DNA from: Microtetraspora glauca
GTDB lineage: Bacteria > Actinomycetota > Actinomycetes > Streptomycetales > Streptomycetaceae
Reading direction: 5' to 3'
Length of the DNA: 64,000 nucleotides
Assembly (NCBI GenBank): GCA_000721275.1
Contig: JOFO01000008.1
Coordinates: 62,001-126,000 of the forward strand
The notes below the pieces were generated by a model, which saw nothing but the letters and a program-made list of their open reading frames with translations, was not told the origin of the DNA and did no database searches. Shown here one piece after another: positions 24,969 to 33,560 of this stretch. A program made the position numbers and the translations under genes. Positions within the stretch are counted from its first letter, which is position 1, and each line of letters starts with the position of its first letter.

Positions 24969-26843
24969 TCAGCGGTCGTACGACAGCCCGTACCCGACCG
25001 GGTAGAGCGTCACCGCCGGGTCCTCCGCGCTGCGCACCGGCACCGGGAGCCGACCGCGCGGCTTCGCCCGCCCGGCCAGCACCCGGACGGCGGCGCGGAG
25101 TTCCACGTCCGTCCAGGAGTAGGCGGCCAGCGTGGCCCGCTGCCCGGAGATCCGGGCGACGTCGTACGGGTTGCGGATCGCGACCGTCACCACCGGCACC
25201 CCGGTCGCCACCAGCCGGGCCACCAGCGTCCGCTGCGGGCTCGCGGCGGTCAGGTTGTACGTGCCCACCACGACCACGTCCTGCCCGGCGGCGGCGGCCA
25301 CCGCCTCCTCGATCCGGGCCGCCGTCGGCGTGATCCCGGTGGACAGCACCGTCGGGGTGAAGCCCAGCTCGCGCAGGGCGGCGCCGAGCGTGGTCGTCGG
25401 CGGCCCGGTCGTCCCGGACGGGGAGGCCGGGTCGGCGCCGACCACCAGCACCTTCCCGTGCGCGGCCGGACCCAGCGGCAGGAAACCGCCCTCGTTGACC
25501 AGCAGCGTGGTGGTCCGCTCGGCGATCCGGTCGGCCTCGGCGAGGTGCCGCGGCGTGCCGACGGTCGCGTCCACCTCCGCCCGGTCCGGGTACGGGTCGG
25601 CGAAGAGCCCGCGCCGCGCCTTCAGCCGCAGGATCCGCAGAACCGATTCCTCGATCCGCTCCTCCGTCAGCTCCCCGTCCCGCACCGCCGCCAGGACCGC
25701 GTTCCACGCCACCGCCAGCTTCGGCGGGTTCAGCAGCTGGTCCACCCCCGCCTTCAGCGCGAGCACCGGCACCCGGTCGTCGCCGTACTTGGTGCGCACC
25801 CCCTGCATGTCCAGGGCGTCCGTCACCACCACCCCGTCGTAGCCGAGCTGTTCGCGCAGCACCCCGGTGAGGATCGGGTACGAGAGCGTGGCCGGGTCCT
25901 CGGACGGGTCGAGCGCCGGGACGACGAGGTGCGCGGTCATGATCGCGTCGATACCGGCGGCGATCGCGGCCCGGAACGGCGGGGCGTCCAGCTCCGCCCA
26001 CTGCTCGCGGGTGTGGGTGATGACCGGCAGGCCGTAGTGGCTGTCGACGGCGGTGTCGCCGTGGCCGGGGAAGTGCTTGGCGGTGGCCGCCACGCCCGCG
26101 CCCTGGTAGCCGCGGATCTGGGCGGTGACGAGACCGGACACCGCGGCGGGGTCCGAGCCGAAGGAGCGGACGCCGATGACCGGGTTGGCCGGGTTGACGT
26201 TGACGTCGGCGACCGGGGCGTAGTTCTGCCGGATGCCGAGCGCGGCCAGTTCGGCGCCGGCGATCCGGGCCGCCTTGCGGGTGTCCGCCGGCGAGCCGCC
26301 CGCGCCCAGCGCCATCGCGCCGGGGAGCAGCGTGGCGGGCTCGCCGATCCGGCAGACGATGCCGTGCTCCTGGTCGGTGGAGATCAGGACGGGCACGGGC
26401 GTGCCGTGGGAGAGCGCGGCGGCCTGGATGCCGTGGGAGAGCGCGGCGATCTGGTGCGGGTCGCGGGTGTTGTGGGCCCAGGCGAAGTAGATGATGCCGC
26501 CGAGGTGGTAGCGCTCCAGCAGCTCAGCGGCGGTGCGGACGCCGAACTCGCGGAGGTTGGCGTCGGCGTCGGCCGGGTCCGGGTCGGTCGCCGAGTGCCC
26601 GTACACCCGGCTGGCGAAGAGCTGGCCGACCTTCTCCTCCAGCGACATCCGCCCGACGATCCGGCGCAGCCGCTCCTCGGTCCGGGCGTCGGTGGCGTGC
26701 GCGGCGGGGGCGACGGCCCCGGTGACGGCCGCGGCGGCGGCTGCGGCGGTGACGGAGAGCAGGGTGCGGCGGGTGGGAGCTGGAGGGGTGCGGCGGGTGG
26801 GGGTGGGAGGGGGAGTGGGGGTGGCGGAGGCGGGGTGGGGCAC
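24969..26843 (-). CDS. Glycoside hydrolase family 3 protein (beta-N-acetylhexosaminidase-like), Tat-exported
   Basis: A 624-residue exported GH3 enzyme, probably cleaving N-acetylglucosamine from peptidoglycan or chitin fragments. The N-terminus is Pro/Thr-rich with a twin-arginine signal (TRRTLLSVTAAAAAAAV then AAHA cleavage). The catalytic barrel follows with AATAKHFPGHGDTAVDSHYG near residue 257, the NagZ-type dyad region containing D-S-H, and VVTDALDMQGV near 338 as the likely nucleophile loop. A C-terminal (alpha/beta)6 sandwich completes the protein. I chose the GTG at 26843, preceded by GGAAGGAG; the open frame extends to 27011 but without coding character. The NagZ-like signature is clear; true substrate is unknown. 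Confidence 0.9.
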   Translation of the reverse strand: MPHPASATPTPPPTPTRRTPPAPTRRTLLSVTAAAAAAAVTGAVAPAAHATDARTEERLRRIVGRMSLEEKVGQLFASRVYGHSATDPDPADADANLREFGVRTAAELLERYHLGGIIYFAWAHNTRDPHQIAALSHGIQAAALSHGTPVPVLISTDQEHGIVCRIGEPATLLPGAMALGAGGSPADTRKAARIAGAELAALGIRQNYAPVADVNVNPANPVIGVRSFGSDPAAVSGLVTAQIRGYQGAGVAATAKHFPGHGDTAVDSHYGLPVITHTREQWAELDAPPFRAAIAAGIDAIMTAHLVVPALDPSEDPATLSYPILTGVLREQLGYDGVVVTDALDMQGVRTKYGDDRVPVLALKAGVDQLLNPPKLAVAWNAVLAAVRDGELTEERIEESVLRILRLKARRGLFADPYPDRAEVDATVGTPRHLAEADRIAERTTTLLVNEGGFLPLGPAAHGKVLVVGADPASPSGTTGPPTTTLGAALRELGFTPTVLSTGITPTAARIEEAVAAAAGQDVVVVGTYNLTAASPQRTLVARLVATGVPVVTVAIRNPYDVARISGQRATLAAYSWTDVELRAAVRVLAGRAKPRGRLPVPVRSAEDPAVTLYPVGYGLSYDR

Positions 26844-27054
26844 TGGTGCTCCTTCCGGCCGTGCGTGGGTGAGTGAGCAGGGGTGAAGGAAACTGCCAAG
26901 GTGCACGGATAGCCTGAAAGTAACTGCCAGGTCAAGGATTCCCGCACGAATCGCCGAAGCGACCGCGGCGGCGCCCGCCGGACGTACGGGGTCGGCGGGC
27001 GGTGCGGCCATGCTCCTGTCTGCCGGACGCGCGGAACCGGCGGAGGCCCGTCGT

Positions 27055-27966
27055 TCAGGCCGCCGACGCGATCGACGGCCACAGCTCCTGGAGCGTGCGG
27101 ACCGTCTCCACGATCGCCGGGCGGCGCGCCGCGCCCGTGCGCCACAGCGCGTGCAGCCGGCGCGTCGGCGCCGGGTCCAGCCGGAGCGGGGCCACCTCGG
27201 GCGGCAGCCCGCCGCGCCCCAGGCGGGGGACGAGCGCGATGCCGAGGCCGGCCGCGACCAGCGCGACCTGGGTGTGGTTCTCCTCCGCCTGGTGCACGAC
27301 CAGCGGCTCGGCCCCGGCCGCCCGCAGCGTGCGCATCAGCCAGTCGTGGCACACCGTCCCCGGCGGCTGCGAGATCCACCGCTCGTCCGCCAGCTCCTCC
27401 CGCCGCACCGACCGCCGGGCCGCCAGCGGATGGTCCCGGTGGACGAGGATGTCGCAGCCGTCGTCGCCGATCACCGCCTGCTCGACCCCGGGCGGCGCCG
27501 GCAGCGGGGCGATGTCCCAGTCGTGGGCGACGGCCAGGTCGAGCACCCCGCGCGCCACCAGGTCCACCGACAGGTGCGGGTCGACCTCCGTCAGCCGCGC
27601 GTCCAGCCCGGGGTGACGGACCGCCAGGTCCGCCAGCACCCGGGGCATCAGACCGCGCGCCGCGCTCGGGAAGCAGCCGACCGCCAGCCGTCCGGCGGGC
27701 AGCCCGCGCCGCTCTTCGAGCCGTACCTCCGCCTCCTCCACGATCGCCAGCAACCGGCGCGCCGTGGAGGCGAGCTGGCAGGCCTCGTCGGTGAGCCGGA
27801 CGCCCCGCCCGCTGCGTTCGAGCAGGGTCGTACGGGTCTCCCGCTCCAGCTTCGCGATCTGCTGGGAGACCGCCGAGGGGGTGTAGCCGAGCGCCGTCGC
27901 GGCGGCGCCGACGCTGCCGTGGACGGAGACGGCGTGCAGGGCGCGCAGACGGCCGAGATCGAGCAC
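27055..27966 (-). CDS. LysR family transcriptional regulator
   Basis: A 303-residue LysR regulator. The N-terminal winged HTH reads LRALHAVSVHGSVGAAATAL then GYTPSAVSQQIAKLERETRT. The substrate-binding domain begins near residue 90 (GRLAVGCFPSAARGLMPRVL). It is divergent from the EamA transporter gene at 28067; the 100-base gap holds an inverted repeat CTTCAT-N6-ATGAAG (28003-28020), a candidate LysR site. It therefore probably controls the exporter and the P-loop gene behind it. Confidence 0.9.
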   Translation of the reverse strand: MLDLGRLRALHAVSVHGSVGAAATALGYTPSAVSQQIAKLERETRTTLLERSGRGVRLTDEACQLASTARRLLAIVEEAEVRLEERRGLPAGRLAVGCFPSAARGLMPRVLADLAVRHPGLDARLTEVDPHLSVDLVARGVLDLAVAHDWDIAPLPAPPGVEQAVIGDDGCDILVHRDHPLAARRSVRREELADERWISQPPGTVCHDWLMRTLRAAGAEPLVVHQAEENHTQVALVAAGLGIALVPRLGRGGLPPEVAPLRLDPAPTRRLHALWRTGAARRPAIVETVRTLQELWPSIASAA

Positions 27967-28002
27967 GGGAACCTCCGGCGGACACTCACGGATTCAGCAA
28001 CG

Positions 28003-28020
28003 CTTCATCCAACCATGAAG
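28003..28020. promoter_or_regulatory. Candidate LysR operator between LysR and EamA genes
   Basis: CTTCAT (28003-28008) and ATGAAG (28015-28020) form a perfect dyad with a 6-base spacer in the divergent promoter region, consistent with the T-N11-A style of LysR sites. Confidence 0.5.
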
Positions 28021-28066
28021 AGACCTGTGCTGGTGCTACACGGTCACGGCCGGTCATGCTCCGTGC

Positions 28067-29074
28067 ATGCGCCCCGCACACATCGCCCTCGCCGCGCTCG
28101 TCGCCGCGGTCTGGGGAGTCAACTTCGTCGTCATCGAGATCGGTCTCGACCACTTCCCGCCGCTGCTCTTCTCCGCCCTCCGCTTCCTCGCCGCCGCCCT
28201 CCCCGCGGTCTTCCTCGTCGGCCGCCCCAAGGTCGCCTGGAAGTGGATCATCGCCGTCGGACTCGCCCTCGGCGTCGCCAAGTTCGGCCTGCTCTTCACC
28301 GGCATGGACCTGGGCGCCCCCGCCGGCCTCTCCTCCCTCGTCCTCCAGGTGCAGGCCGTCTTCACCGCCCTCTTCGCCTTCGCCGCCCTCGGCGAGCGAC
28401 CCGCCCGCCGCGCCGTCGCCGGCATGGCCGTCGCGCTCGCCGGCATCGGCGTCGCCGCCGTCGACGAGGGCACCGCCGGGCCGGTCACCGGCTTCGTCCT
28501 GGTCATCGCGGCCGCCGCCTGCTGGGGCGTCTCCAACGTCCTCACCCGCAAGGCCGCCCCGCCCGACCCGCTCAACTGGATGGTCTGGGTCAGCACCGTC
28601 CCCGTCCTCCCGCTGCTCGCCCTCTCCCTGCTCCTGGAGGGCCCCGAGCGGGACCTCGCCGCGCTCCGCGCCCTCGACTGGACCGGCGCCGGCGTCATCC
28701 TGTACGTCGCCTGGGTCACGACCGTCTTCGGTTTCGGCGCCTGGGGCTGGCTGCTCCGCCGCCACCCCGCCTCCTCCGTCGCCCCCTTCTCGCTCCTGGT
28801 CCCCGTCTTCGGCATGTCCTCCGCCGCGCTGTTCCTCGGCGAGTCGGTGAGCCCCCTGCGCTGGGTCGCGGCGGCCCTCCTCGTCGGCGGTGTGGCCCTG
28901 ACGTCGCTGTCCCCCCGGAAGCCGGCCGCCGCGCCGGGAGCGGGACCCGAAGGGGAGCCGGGACCCGGGCGCGAACCGGCCGCCGGGCCGCCGGCGGGCC
29001 CGGAATCCCTGGTGCGGGAGGCGCCCGTTCCCGTATCGTCCGTGGGTCCCGCCGACGACGAAAGGCCCGCATGA
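28067..29074 (+). CDS. EamA/DMT family transporter
   Basis: A 335-residue drug/metabolite transporter with ten hydrophobic helices arranged as two EamA repeats (IALAALVAAVWGVNFVVIEI at the N-terminus; GFVLVIAAAACWGVSNVLTR as the second repeat). It ends in a hydrophilic Pro/Gly-rich tail of about 50 residues. Members export amino acids or other metabolites. Its stop overlaps the start of the next gene (ATGA at 29071-29074). The divergent LysR gene is the likely regulator. Confidence 0.88.
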   Translation: MRPAHIALAALVAAVWGVNFVVIEIGLDHFPPLLFSALRFLAAALPAVFLVGRPKVAWKWIIAVGLALGVAKFGLLFTGMDLGAPAGLSSLVLQVQAVFTALFAFAALGERPARRAVAGMAVALAGIGVAAVDEGTAGPVTGFVLVIAAAACWGVSNVLTRKAAPPDPLNWMVWVSTVPVLPLLALSLLLEGPERDLAALRALDWTGAGVILYVAWVTTVFGFGAWGWLLRRHPASSVAPFSLLVPVFGMSSAALFLGESVSPLRWVAAALLVGGVALTSLSPRKPAAAPGAGPEGEPGPGREPAAGPPAGPESLVREAPVPVSSVGPADDERPA

Positions 29075-29640
29075 CCTTCGAGCACGTGACCGTCGACGCC
29101 CCCGTCCCCGCGCCCGCCGCGCTGCTCCTCGCCGGCATCCCCGGCAGCGGCAAGTCGACGGTCTCGGCCGCCCTCGCCGCCCGCTTCGCCCGCGCCGCGC
29201 ACATCGAGGTCGACCACCTCCAGGAGCTGATCGTCAGCGGCGGCCGCTGGCCCACCCCGGAGGGCGACCCGGAGGCGGACCGGCAGATCCTCCTCCGCGC
29301 CCGCAACGCCTGCCTCCTGGCGGGCAGTCTCGCCGCCGCCGGCTTCCTCCCGGTCATGGACGACGTCGTGGTCCGCCGCTCCCACCTGCGGTACTACCGC
29401 GAACAGATGACGGCGGGCCCGCTGCACGTGGTCTTCCTCGCGCCCGGCCCCGACACGGCGTGGGAGCGCAACAACGCCCGCCACAAGCGCCTCACCACCA
29501 ACTGGGCCTTCCTCGACGAGGCGATGCGCGAGGAACTGTCCGGCGAGGGCGTCTGGATCGACAACTCCGCACAGACGGTGGAGGAGACGGTCGACGCGGT
29601 CCTCGCCGCGACGGGCCTGGACACCTCCGCGGACGCGTAG
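29071..29640 (+). CDS. Small P-loop ATPase/kinase-like protein
   Basis: A 189-residue protein with Walker A in LLLAGIPGSGKSTVSAALAA (residues about 22-30), then IEVDHLQELIVSGGRWPTPE and MDDVVVRRSHLRYY. This is the layout of AAA_33-type small kinases and phosphotransferases that act on small molecules such as chloramphenicol or nucleosides. The ATG at 29071 overlaps the EamA stop, so the two are translationally coupled, which could suggest modification and export of the same compound. That link is inference. Confidence 0.8.
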   Translation: MTFEHVTVDAPVPAPAALLLAGIPGSGKSTVSAALAARFARAAHIEVDHLQELIVSGGRWPTPEGDPEADRQILLRARNACLLAGSLAAAGFLPVMDDVVVRRSHLRYYREQMTAGPLHVVFLAPGPDTAWERNNARHKRLTTNWAFLDEAMREELSGEGVWIDNSAQTVEETVDAVLAATGLDTSADA

Positions 29641-29769
29641 GACGCGTAGGACGGGTCGGCGGCCGAAGGCGGTCGGTCGCCGCCGGCGCCGGCCCCCCCC
29701 CGCCGCCGGTCCGCCCGAACCGGCGGAGAGGGCGGGCGGGAGGCGCCGCCGGGCCGGTACCCGTCACGG

Positions 29770-30816
29770 TCAGCCCCGCGGCGCCCCCGTCGAGTCCCGT
29801 ACCACCAGCTCGCCCGGGACCGTCTCGGTGCCGTCGGCCGGGGCGTCCTGGGTGCCCATCGCCAGGCGGCCCGCGCGGGCGCCGGTGTCGTGCAGCGGGA
29901 GGCGGACGGTGGTCAGGGCGGGGACCGCGTCGACCGAGAAGGGGAGGTCGTCGAAGCCGGCCACCGACACGTCGCCGGGGATCGACAGGCCCCGCTCCCG
30001 CAGCGCCGCGCAGACGCCCAGCGCGACCGTGTCGTTGGCGGCGACGATCGCCGTGAGGTCCGGGTCGCGGGCCAGGAGCTCCGCGACGGCCGCGTGGCCG
30101 GAGGGGCGGTCGTACGGGCCGTGCACGGTCGGCCCCTCGGCGACGCCCGCCGCCGCCAGCGCCTCCCGGTGGCCCTCCAGGCGGTGCCGGGTGGTCGTGC
30201 GGTCGGCGGGGCCCGCGACGTAACCGATCCGCCGGTGGCCGAGGCCGAGCAGGTGCTCGGTGAGGCGGCGGCCCCCGGCGCGGTTGTCGAAGACGAGCGC
30301 GGCGGTGTGCGCGTCCCCCGGCACCGGCGGCCGGCCGCACAGCACGACCCGGGTGCCGGCCTCGGCCATCCGGGACAGCTTGGCGGCGGTCGCGTCCAGG
30401 TGCCGCGGGTCCTCCAGCGAGCCGCCCATGAGGATCACGGCGGCGGCGCGCTGCCGCTGGAGCAGCGTCAGGTAGGTGAGCTCGCGCTCGGGGGAGCCGC
30501 CGGTGTTGCAGACGACGGCCAGCTTCTCGCCGCCCGCCCGGCCGGACCCGCCCTCGCCGATCGCGCTCTGCGCCGCGCTCGCCATGATCCCGAAGAAGGG
30601 GTCGGCGATGTCGTTGACCAGCACCCCGACCAGGTCGGAGGTGGCGGCGGCGAGCGAGCTGGCGGGCCCGTTGAGGACGTAGTCCAGCTCCTCGACGGCC
30701 TTCAGGACCCGCTCCCGCGTGGAGGCGGCCACCGGGTAGTTGCCGTTCAGGACCCGGGAGACGGTCGCGGGGGAGACCCGGGCGCGGGCGGCCACGTCCG
30801 ACAGGGTGACGGTCAT
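29770..30816 (-). CDS. LacI family transcriptional regulator
   Basis: A 348-residue repressor. The N-terminal LacI HTH reads TLSDVAARARVSPATVSRVL then NGNYPVAASTRERVLKAVEE with the hinge helix NGPASSLAA. A periplasmic-binding-protein-like sugar domain follows (LVGVLVNDIADPFFGIMASA, GHRRIGYVAGPADRTTTRHR, PDLTAIVAANDTVALGVCAA). It is divergent from the Gfo/Idh-DUF993-isomerase operon, and two LacI-type palindromes lie between them (30913-30949), so it most likely represses that operon and itself until a sugar or polyol derivative binds. Confidence 0.92.
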   Translation of the reverse strand: MTVTLSDVAARARVSPATVSRVLNGNYPVAASTRERVLKAVEELDYVLNGPASSLAAATSDLVGVLVNDIADPFFGIMASAAQSAIGEGGSGRAGGEKLAVVCNTGGSPERELTYLTLLQRQRAAAVILMGGSLEDPRHLDATAAKLSRMAEAGTRVVLCGRPPVPGDAHTAALVFDNRAGGRRLTEHLLGLGHRRIGYVAGPADRTTTRHRLEGHREALAAAGVAEGPTVHGPYDRPSGHAAVAELLARDPDLTAIVAANDTVALGVCAALRERGLSIPGDVSVAGFDDLPFSVDAVPALTTVRLPLHDTGARAGRLAMGTQDAPADGTETVPGELVVRDSTGAPRG

Positions 30817-30912
30817 CGCGTGCGTACCTCCGACATCGCGTGCACAGCTCCGAGGCCGTAGGCGCGGGGGCCTTGTCCGGCGTGATGTCGGCAGGCTAGC
30901 GTCATCCGTGGC

Positions 30913-30926
30913 AGAAAGCGCTTTCT
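30913..30926. promoter_or_regulatory. LacI-type operator 1
   Basis: AGAAAGCGCTTTCT is a perfect 14-bp palindrome with the CG-centred core typical of LacI-family operators. It lies 86 bases upstream of the LacI start and about 100 bases upstream of the Gfo/Idh start. Confidence 0.8.
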
Positions 30927-30937
30927 ACCGTCGCGCC

Positions 30938-30949
30938 GAAAGCGCTTTC
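30938..30949. promoter_or_regulatory. LacI-type operator 2
   Basis: GAAAGCGCTTTC repeats the core of operator 1 exactly. The centres are 24 bp apart, a little over two helical turns, which would allow cooperative binding of two dimers on nearly the same DNA face. Confidence 0.8.
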
Positions 30950-31026
30950 TGCCCTGCATGGCGTTGTCCCGTCGTGCTGTCACGCGGTGAACGAGGGCGC
31001 AGCCCGCCGGAGAGAGGAAACCTTCC

Positions 31027-32178
31027 ATGACACGCAGGACCGTCCGCATCGCCATGAACGGCGTCACCGGGCGCATGGGCTACCGCCAGCACCTCGTCCG
31101 CTCGATCCTCGCGCTGCGCGAGCAGGGCGGCCTCGACCTCGGCAACGGCGAGGTCCTCTGGCCCGAGCCCGTCCTCGTCGGCCGCCGCGAGCACGCCCTG
31201 CGCGCCCTCGCCGAGAAGCACGGCCTCACCGAGTGGTCCACCGACCTCGACGCCGTCCTCGCCGACGACTCGATCGACGTCTACTTCGACGCCCAGGTCA
31301 CCTCCGCCCGCGCCGACGCCCTCACCAAGGCCATCGCCGCCGGCAAGCACCTCTACACCGAGAAGCCCACCGCCGCCGACTTCGCCGGCGCCCTCGCCCT
31401 CGCCCGCCTCGCCGCCGAGAAGGGCGTCAAGCACGGCGTCGTCCAGGACAAGCTCTTCCTCCCCGGCCTGCGCAAGCTCAAGCGGCTCGTCGACGGCGGC
31501 TTCTTCGGCGAGATCCTGTCCGTGCGCGGCGAGTTCGGCTACTGGGTCTTCGAGGGCGACTGGCAGGAGGCCCAGCGCCCCAGCTGGAACTACCGCGCCG
31601 AGGACGGCGGCGGCATCGTCGTCGACATGTTCCCGCACTGGGAGTACGTGCTCCACGAGCTCTTCGGCCGGGTCACCTCCGTCTCCGCCGAGGTCGCCAC
31701 CCACGTCCCGCGCCGCTGGGACGAGGAGGGCAAGCCGTACGACGCGACCGCCGACGACGCCGCCTACGGCACCTTCCACCTGGAGGGCGGCGCCATCGCC
31801 CAGATCAACTCCTCCTGGGCGGTCCGCGTCCACCGCGACGAACTCGTCGAGTTCCAGGTCGACGGCACCGAGGGCTCCGCCGTCGCGGGCCTGCGCACCT
31901 GCCGCGTCCAGCACCGCAGCGCCACCCCCAAGCCGGTCTGGAACCCCGATATCCCCGCCACCTACTCCTTCCGCGACCAGTGGCAGGAGGTCCCCGACAA
32001 CGCCGACTTCGACAACGGCTTCAAGGCCCAGTGGGAGCTGTTCCTCCGGCACGTCGTCCTCGACGAGCCGTACCACTGGGACCTCCTCGCCGGCGCCCGC
32101 GGCGTCCAGCTCGCCGAACTCGGCCTGAGGTCCGCCGCCGAGGGCCGCCGCCTCGACGTCCCGGAGGTGTCCCTGTGA
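31027..32178 (+). CDS. Gfo/Idh/MocA family oxidoreductase
   Basis: A 383-residue NAD(P)-dependent sugar or polyol dehydrogenase. The N-terminal Rossmann domain begins RTVRIAMNGVTGRMGYRQ, and the sugar-binding pattern YTEKPTAADFAGALALARLA (the EKP lysine) is present. The C-terminal alpha/beta domain follows (RAEDGGGIVVDMFPHWEYVL). The ATG at 31027 follows GAGAGGAAACC. It is the first gene of a probable catabolic operon: the next gene starts within its stop codon (GTGA at 32175-32178), and a TIM-barrel isomerase follows beyond an inserted TnpB element. Substrate unknown. Confidence 0.9.
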   Translation: MTRRTVRIAMNGVTGRMGYRQHLVRSILALREQGGLDLGNGEVLWPEPVLVGRREHALRALAEKHGLTEWSTDLDAVLADDSIDVYFDAQVTSARADALTKAIAAGKHLYTEKPTAADFAGALALARLAAEKGVKHGVVQDKLFLPGLRKLKRLVDGGFFGEILSVRGEFGYWVFEGDWQEAQRPSWNYRAEDGGGIVVDMFPHWEYVLHELFGRVTSVSAEVATHVPRRWDEEGKPYDATADDAAYGTFHLEGGAIAQINSSWAVRVHRDELVEFQVDGTEGSAVAGLRTCRVQHRSATPKPVWNPDIPATYSFRDQWQEVPDNADFDNGFKAQWELFLRHVVLDEPYHWDLLAGARGVQLAELGLRSAAEGRRLDVPEVSL

Positions 32179-33344
32179 CGCTCCGCCTCCCGCTCCCCGG
32201 CGGCGGCACGCGCGCGTACCGGCCCCGGACCGAACCGTTCGCCTCCGCCGCGTCCGGCCCGCTCACCTCCCGTACGGTCTTCTCCGCCGCGCACGTCGTC
32301 GCCGACCCGTACGCCGACACCACCCCCGACGGCCCCGCCGCCGTCGACTGGGACGCCACCCTCGCCTTCCGCCGCCACCTCTGGTCCCACGGCCTCGGCG
32401 TCGCGGAGGCCATGGACACCGCCCAGCGCGGCATGGGCCTCGACTGGGCCGGCGCCGCCGAACTCGTCCGCCGCTCCGCCGCCGAGGCGAAGGCCGAGGG
32501 CGGCCGGATCGCCTGCGGCGCCGGCACCGACCAGCTCACCGGACCCGCCACGCTCGCGGAGATCCGCGCCGCGTACGAGGAACAGCTCGCCGTCGTCGAG
32601 GAGTCCGGCGCCCAGGCCGTCCTCATGGCCTCCCGCGCGCTCGCCGCCGCGGCCGGCGGCCCCGAGGACTACCTCGACCTGTACGGCCACCTCCTGCGCC
32701 AGGCCGCCGAACCGGTCATCCTCCACTGGCTCGGCCCGATGTTCGACCCGGCCCTGGAGGGGTACTGGGGCTCCGCCGACCTCGACGCGGCCACCGAGAC
32801 CTTCCTGGAGGTCATCGCCGCCCACCCCGACAAGGTCGACGGCGTCAAGATCTCCCTCCTCGACGCGGGCCGCGAGGTCGCCCTGCGCCGCCGCCTCCCG
32901 GAGGGCGTCCGCTGCTACACCGGCGACGACTTCCACTACCCCGAGCTGATCGCCGGTGACGACCAGGGCTTCAGCCACGCCCTGCTGGGGATCTTCGACC
33001 CGCTCGGCCCGCTGGCGGCGGAGGCGGTCCGGGTCCTGGACACCGGTGACACGGCCGGTTTCCGCACGCTCCTCGACCCGACGGTGGCGCTCTCCCGGCA
33101 CCTCTTCGCGCCGCCCACCCGCTACTACAAGACGGGCGTGGTCCTGCTCGCCTGGCTCGCGGGCCACCAGGACCACTTCACCATGGTCGGCGGCCTCCAG
33201 TCGGCCCGCTCCCTGCCGCACCTGGCCCGCGCCTACGAACTCGCCGACGGCCTCGGCCTGTTCCCGGACCCGGCCCGCGCGGAGTCCCGGATGCGGTCCC
33301 TGCTCACGGTGTACGGAGTCCCCCAGTCAACTTCTCGGTCCTGA
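32175..33344 (+). CDS. DUF993 family protein (dihydrodipicolinate synthase-like), 3' end altered by transposon insertion
   Basis: A 389-residue protein of the DUF993 family, annotated elsewhere as dihydrodipicolinate synthase-like; it probably has a TIM-barrel aldolase fold. Visible landmarks include RTEPFASAASGPLTSRTVFS, WDATLAFRRHLWSHGLGVAE, AMDTAQRGMGLDWAGAAELV and the possible Schiff-base region DKVDGVKISLLDAG. The GTG start overlaps the Gfo/Idh stop. Its last codons (after VYGVPQ) and its stop codon lie inside the right-end hairpin of the TnpB element, so the original C-terminus has been replaced by a few transposon-encoded residues (STSRS). The core domain looks intact. Confidence 0.85.
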   Translation: MTLRLPLPGGGTRAYRPRTEPFASAASGPLTSRTVFSAAHVVADPYADTTPDGPAAVDWDATLAFRRHLWSHGLGVAEAMDTAQRGMGLDWAGAAELVRRSAAEAKAEGGRIACGAGTDQLTGPATLAEIRAAYEEQLAVVEESGAQAVLMASRALAAAAGGPEDYLDLYGHLLRQAAEPVILHWLGPMFDPALEGYWGSADLDAATETFLEVIAAHPDKVDGVKISLLDAGREVALRRRLPEGVRCYTGDDFHYPELIAGDDQGFSHALLGIFDPLGPLAAEAVRVLDTGDTAGFRTLLDPTVALSRHLFAPPTRYYKTGVVLLAWLAGHQDHFTMVGGLQSARSLPHLARAYELADGLGLFPDPARAESRMRSLLTVYGVPQSTSRS

Positions 33345-33560
33345 GGGACCGAGCTTGTCACCCGATCCCTGAAAGGCCGTGATTGCAAGTGGAGCGCGAC
33401 TGGCTGCCGCGTGGTCCCCTGCGTCCGGTACGGCTATGCCGTACGGGGGCGATTGACCGCGCCCCGCTTCCACGCAGCCTCGCCGCGGTGGGCGATGTTG
33501 CGGGAGCCGTTGTGGTCCGCGTGCATCACGGTCCCGCAGGACCGGCACACGAACCGTGCT
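33326..33560 (-). ncRNA. Candidate omega RNA (reRNA) of the TnpB element
   Basis: In characterised TnpB systems the guide RNA scaffold spans the 3' end of tnpB and the right end of the element, and the guide is the flanking host sequence. Here the scaffold would cover the tnpB 3' end, a hairpin GTACGGC-TAT-GCCGTAC (33428-33444, containing the tnpB stop) and the right-end hairpin. The guide would then begin at 33325 and read leftward into the DUF993 gene (TGGGGGACTCCGTACACC). The 5' limit is arbitrary; this is inference from family knowledge. Confidence 0.5.
33334..33353. repeat. Right-end hairpin of the TnpB element
   Basis: CTCGGTCC and GGACCGAG pair perfectly around the loop TGAG. The TGA of the loop (33342-33344) is the stop codon now used by the DUF993 gene. 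In IS200/IS605 elements such subterminal hairpins are recognised by TnpA and form the 3' part of the reRNA/omega RNA. Confidence 0.75.
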
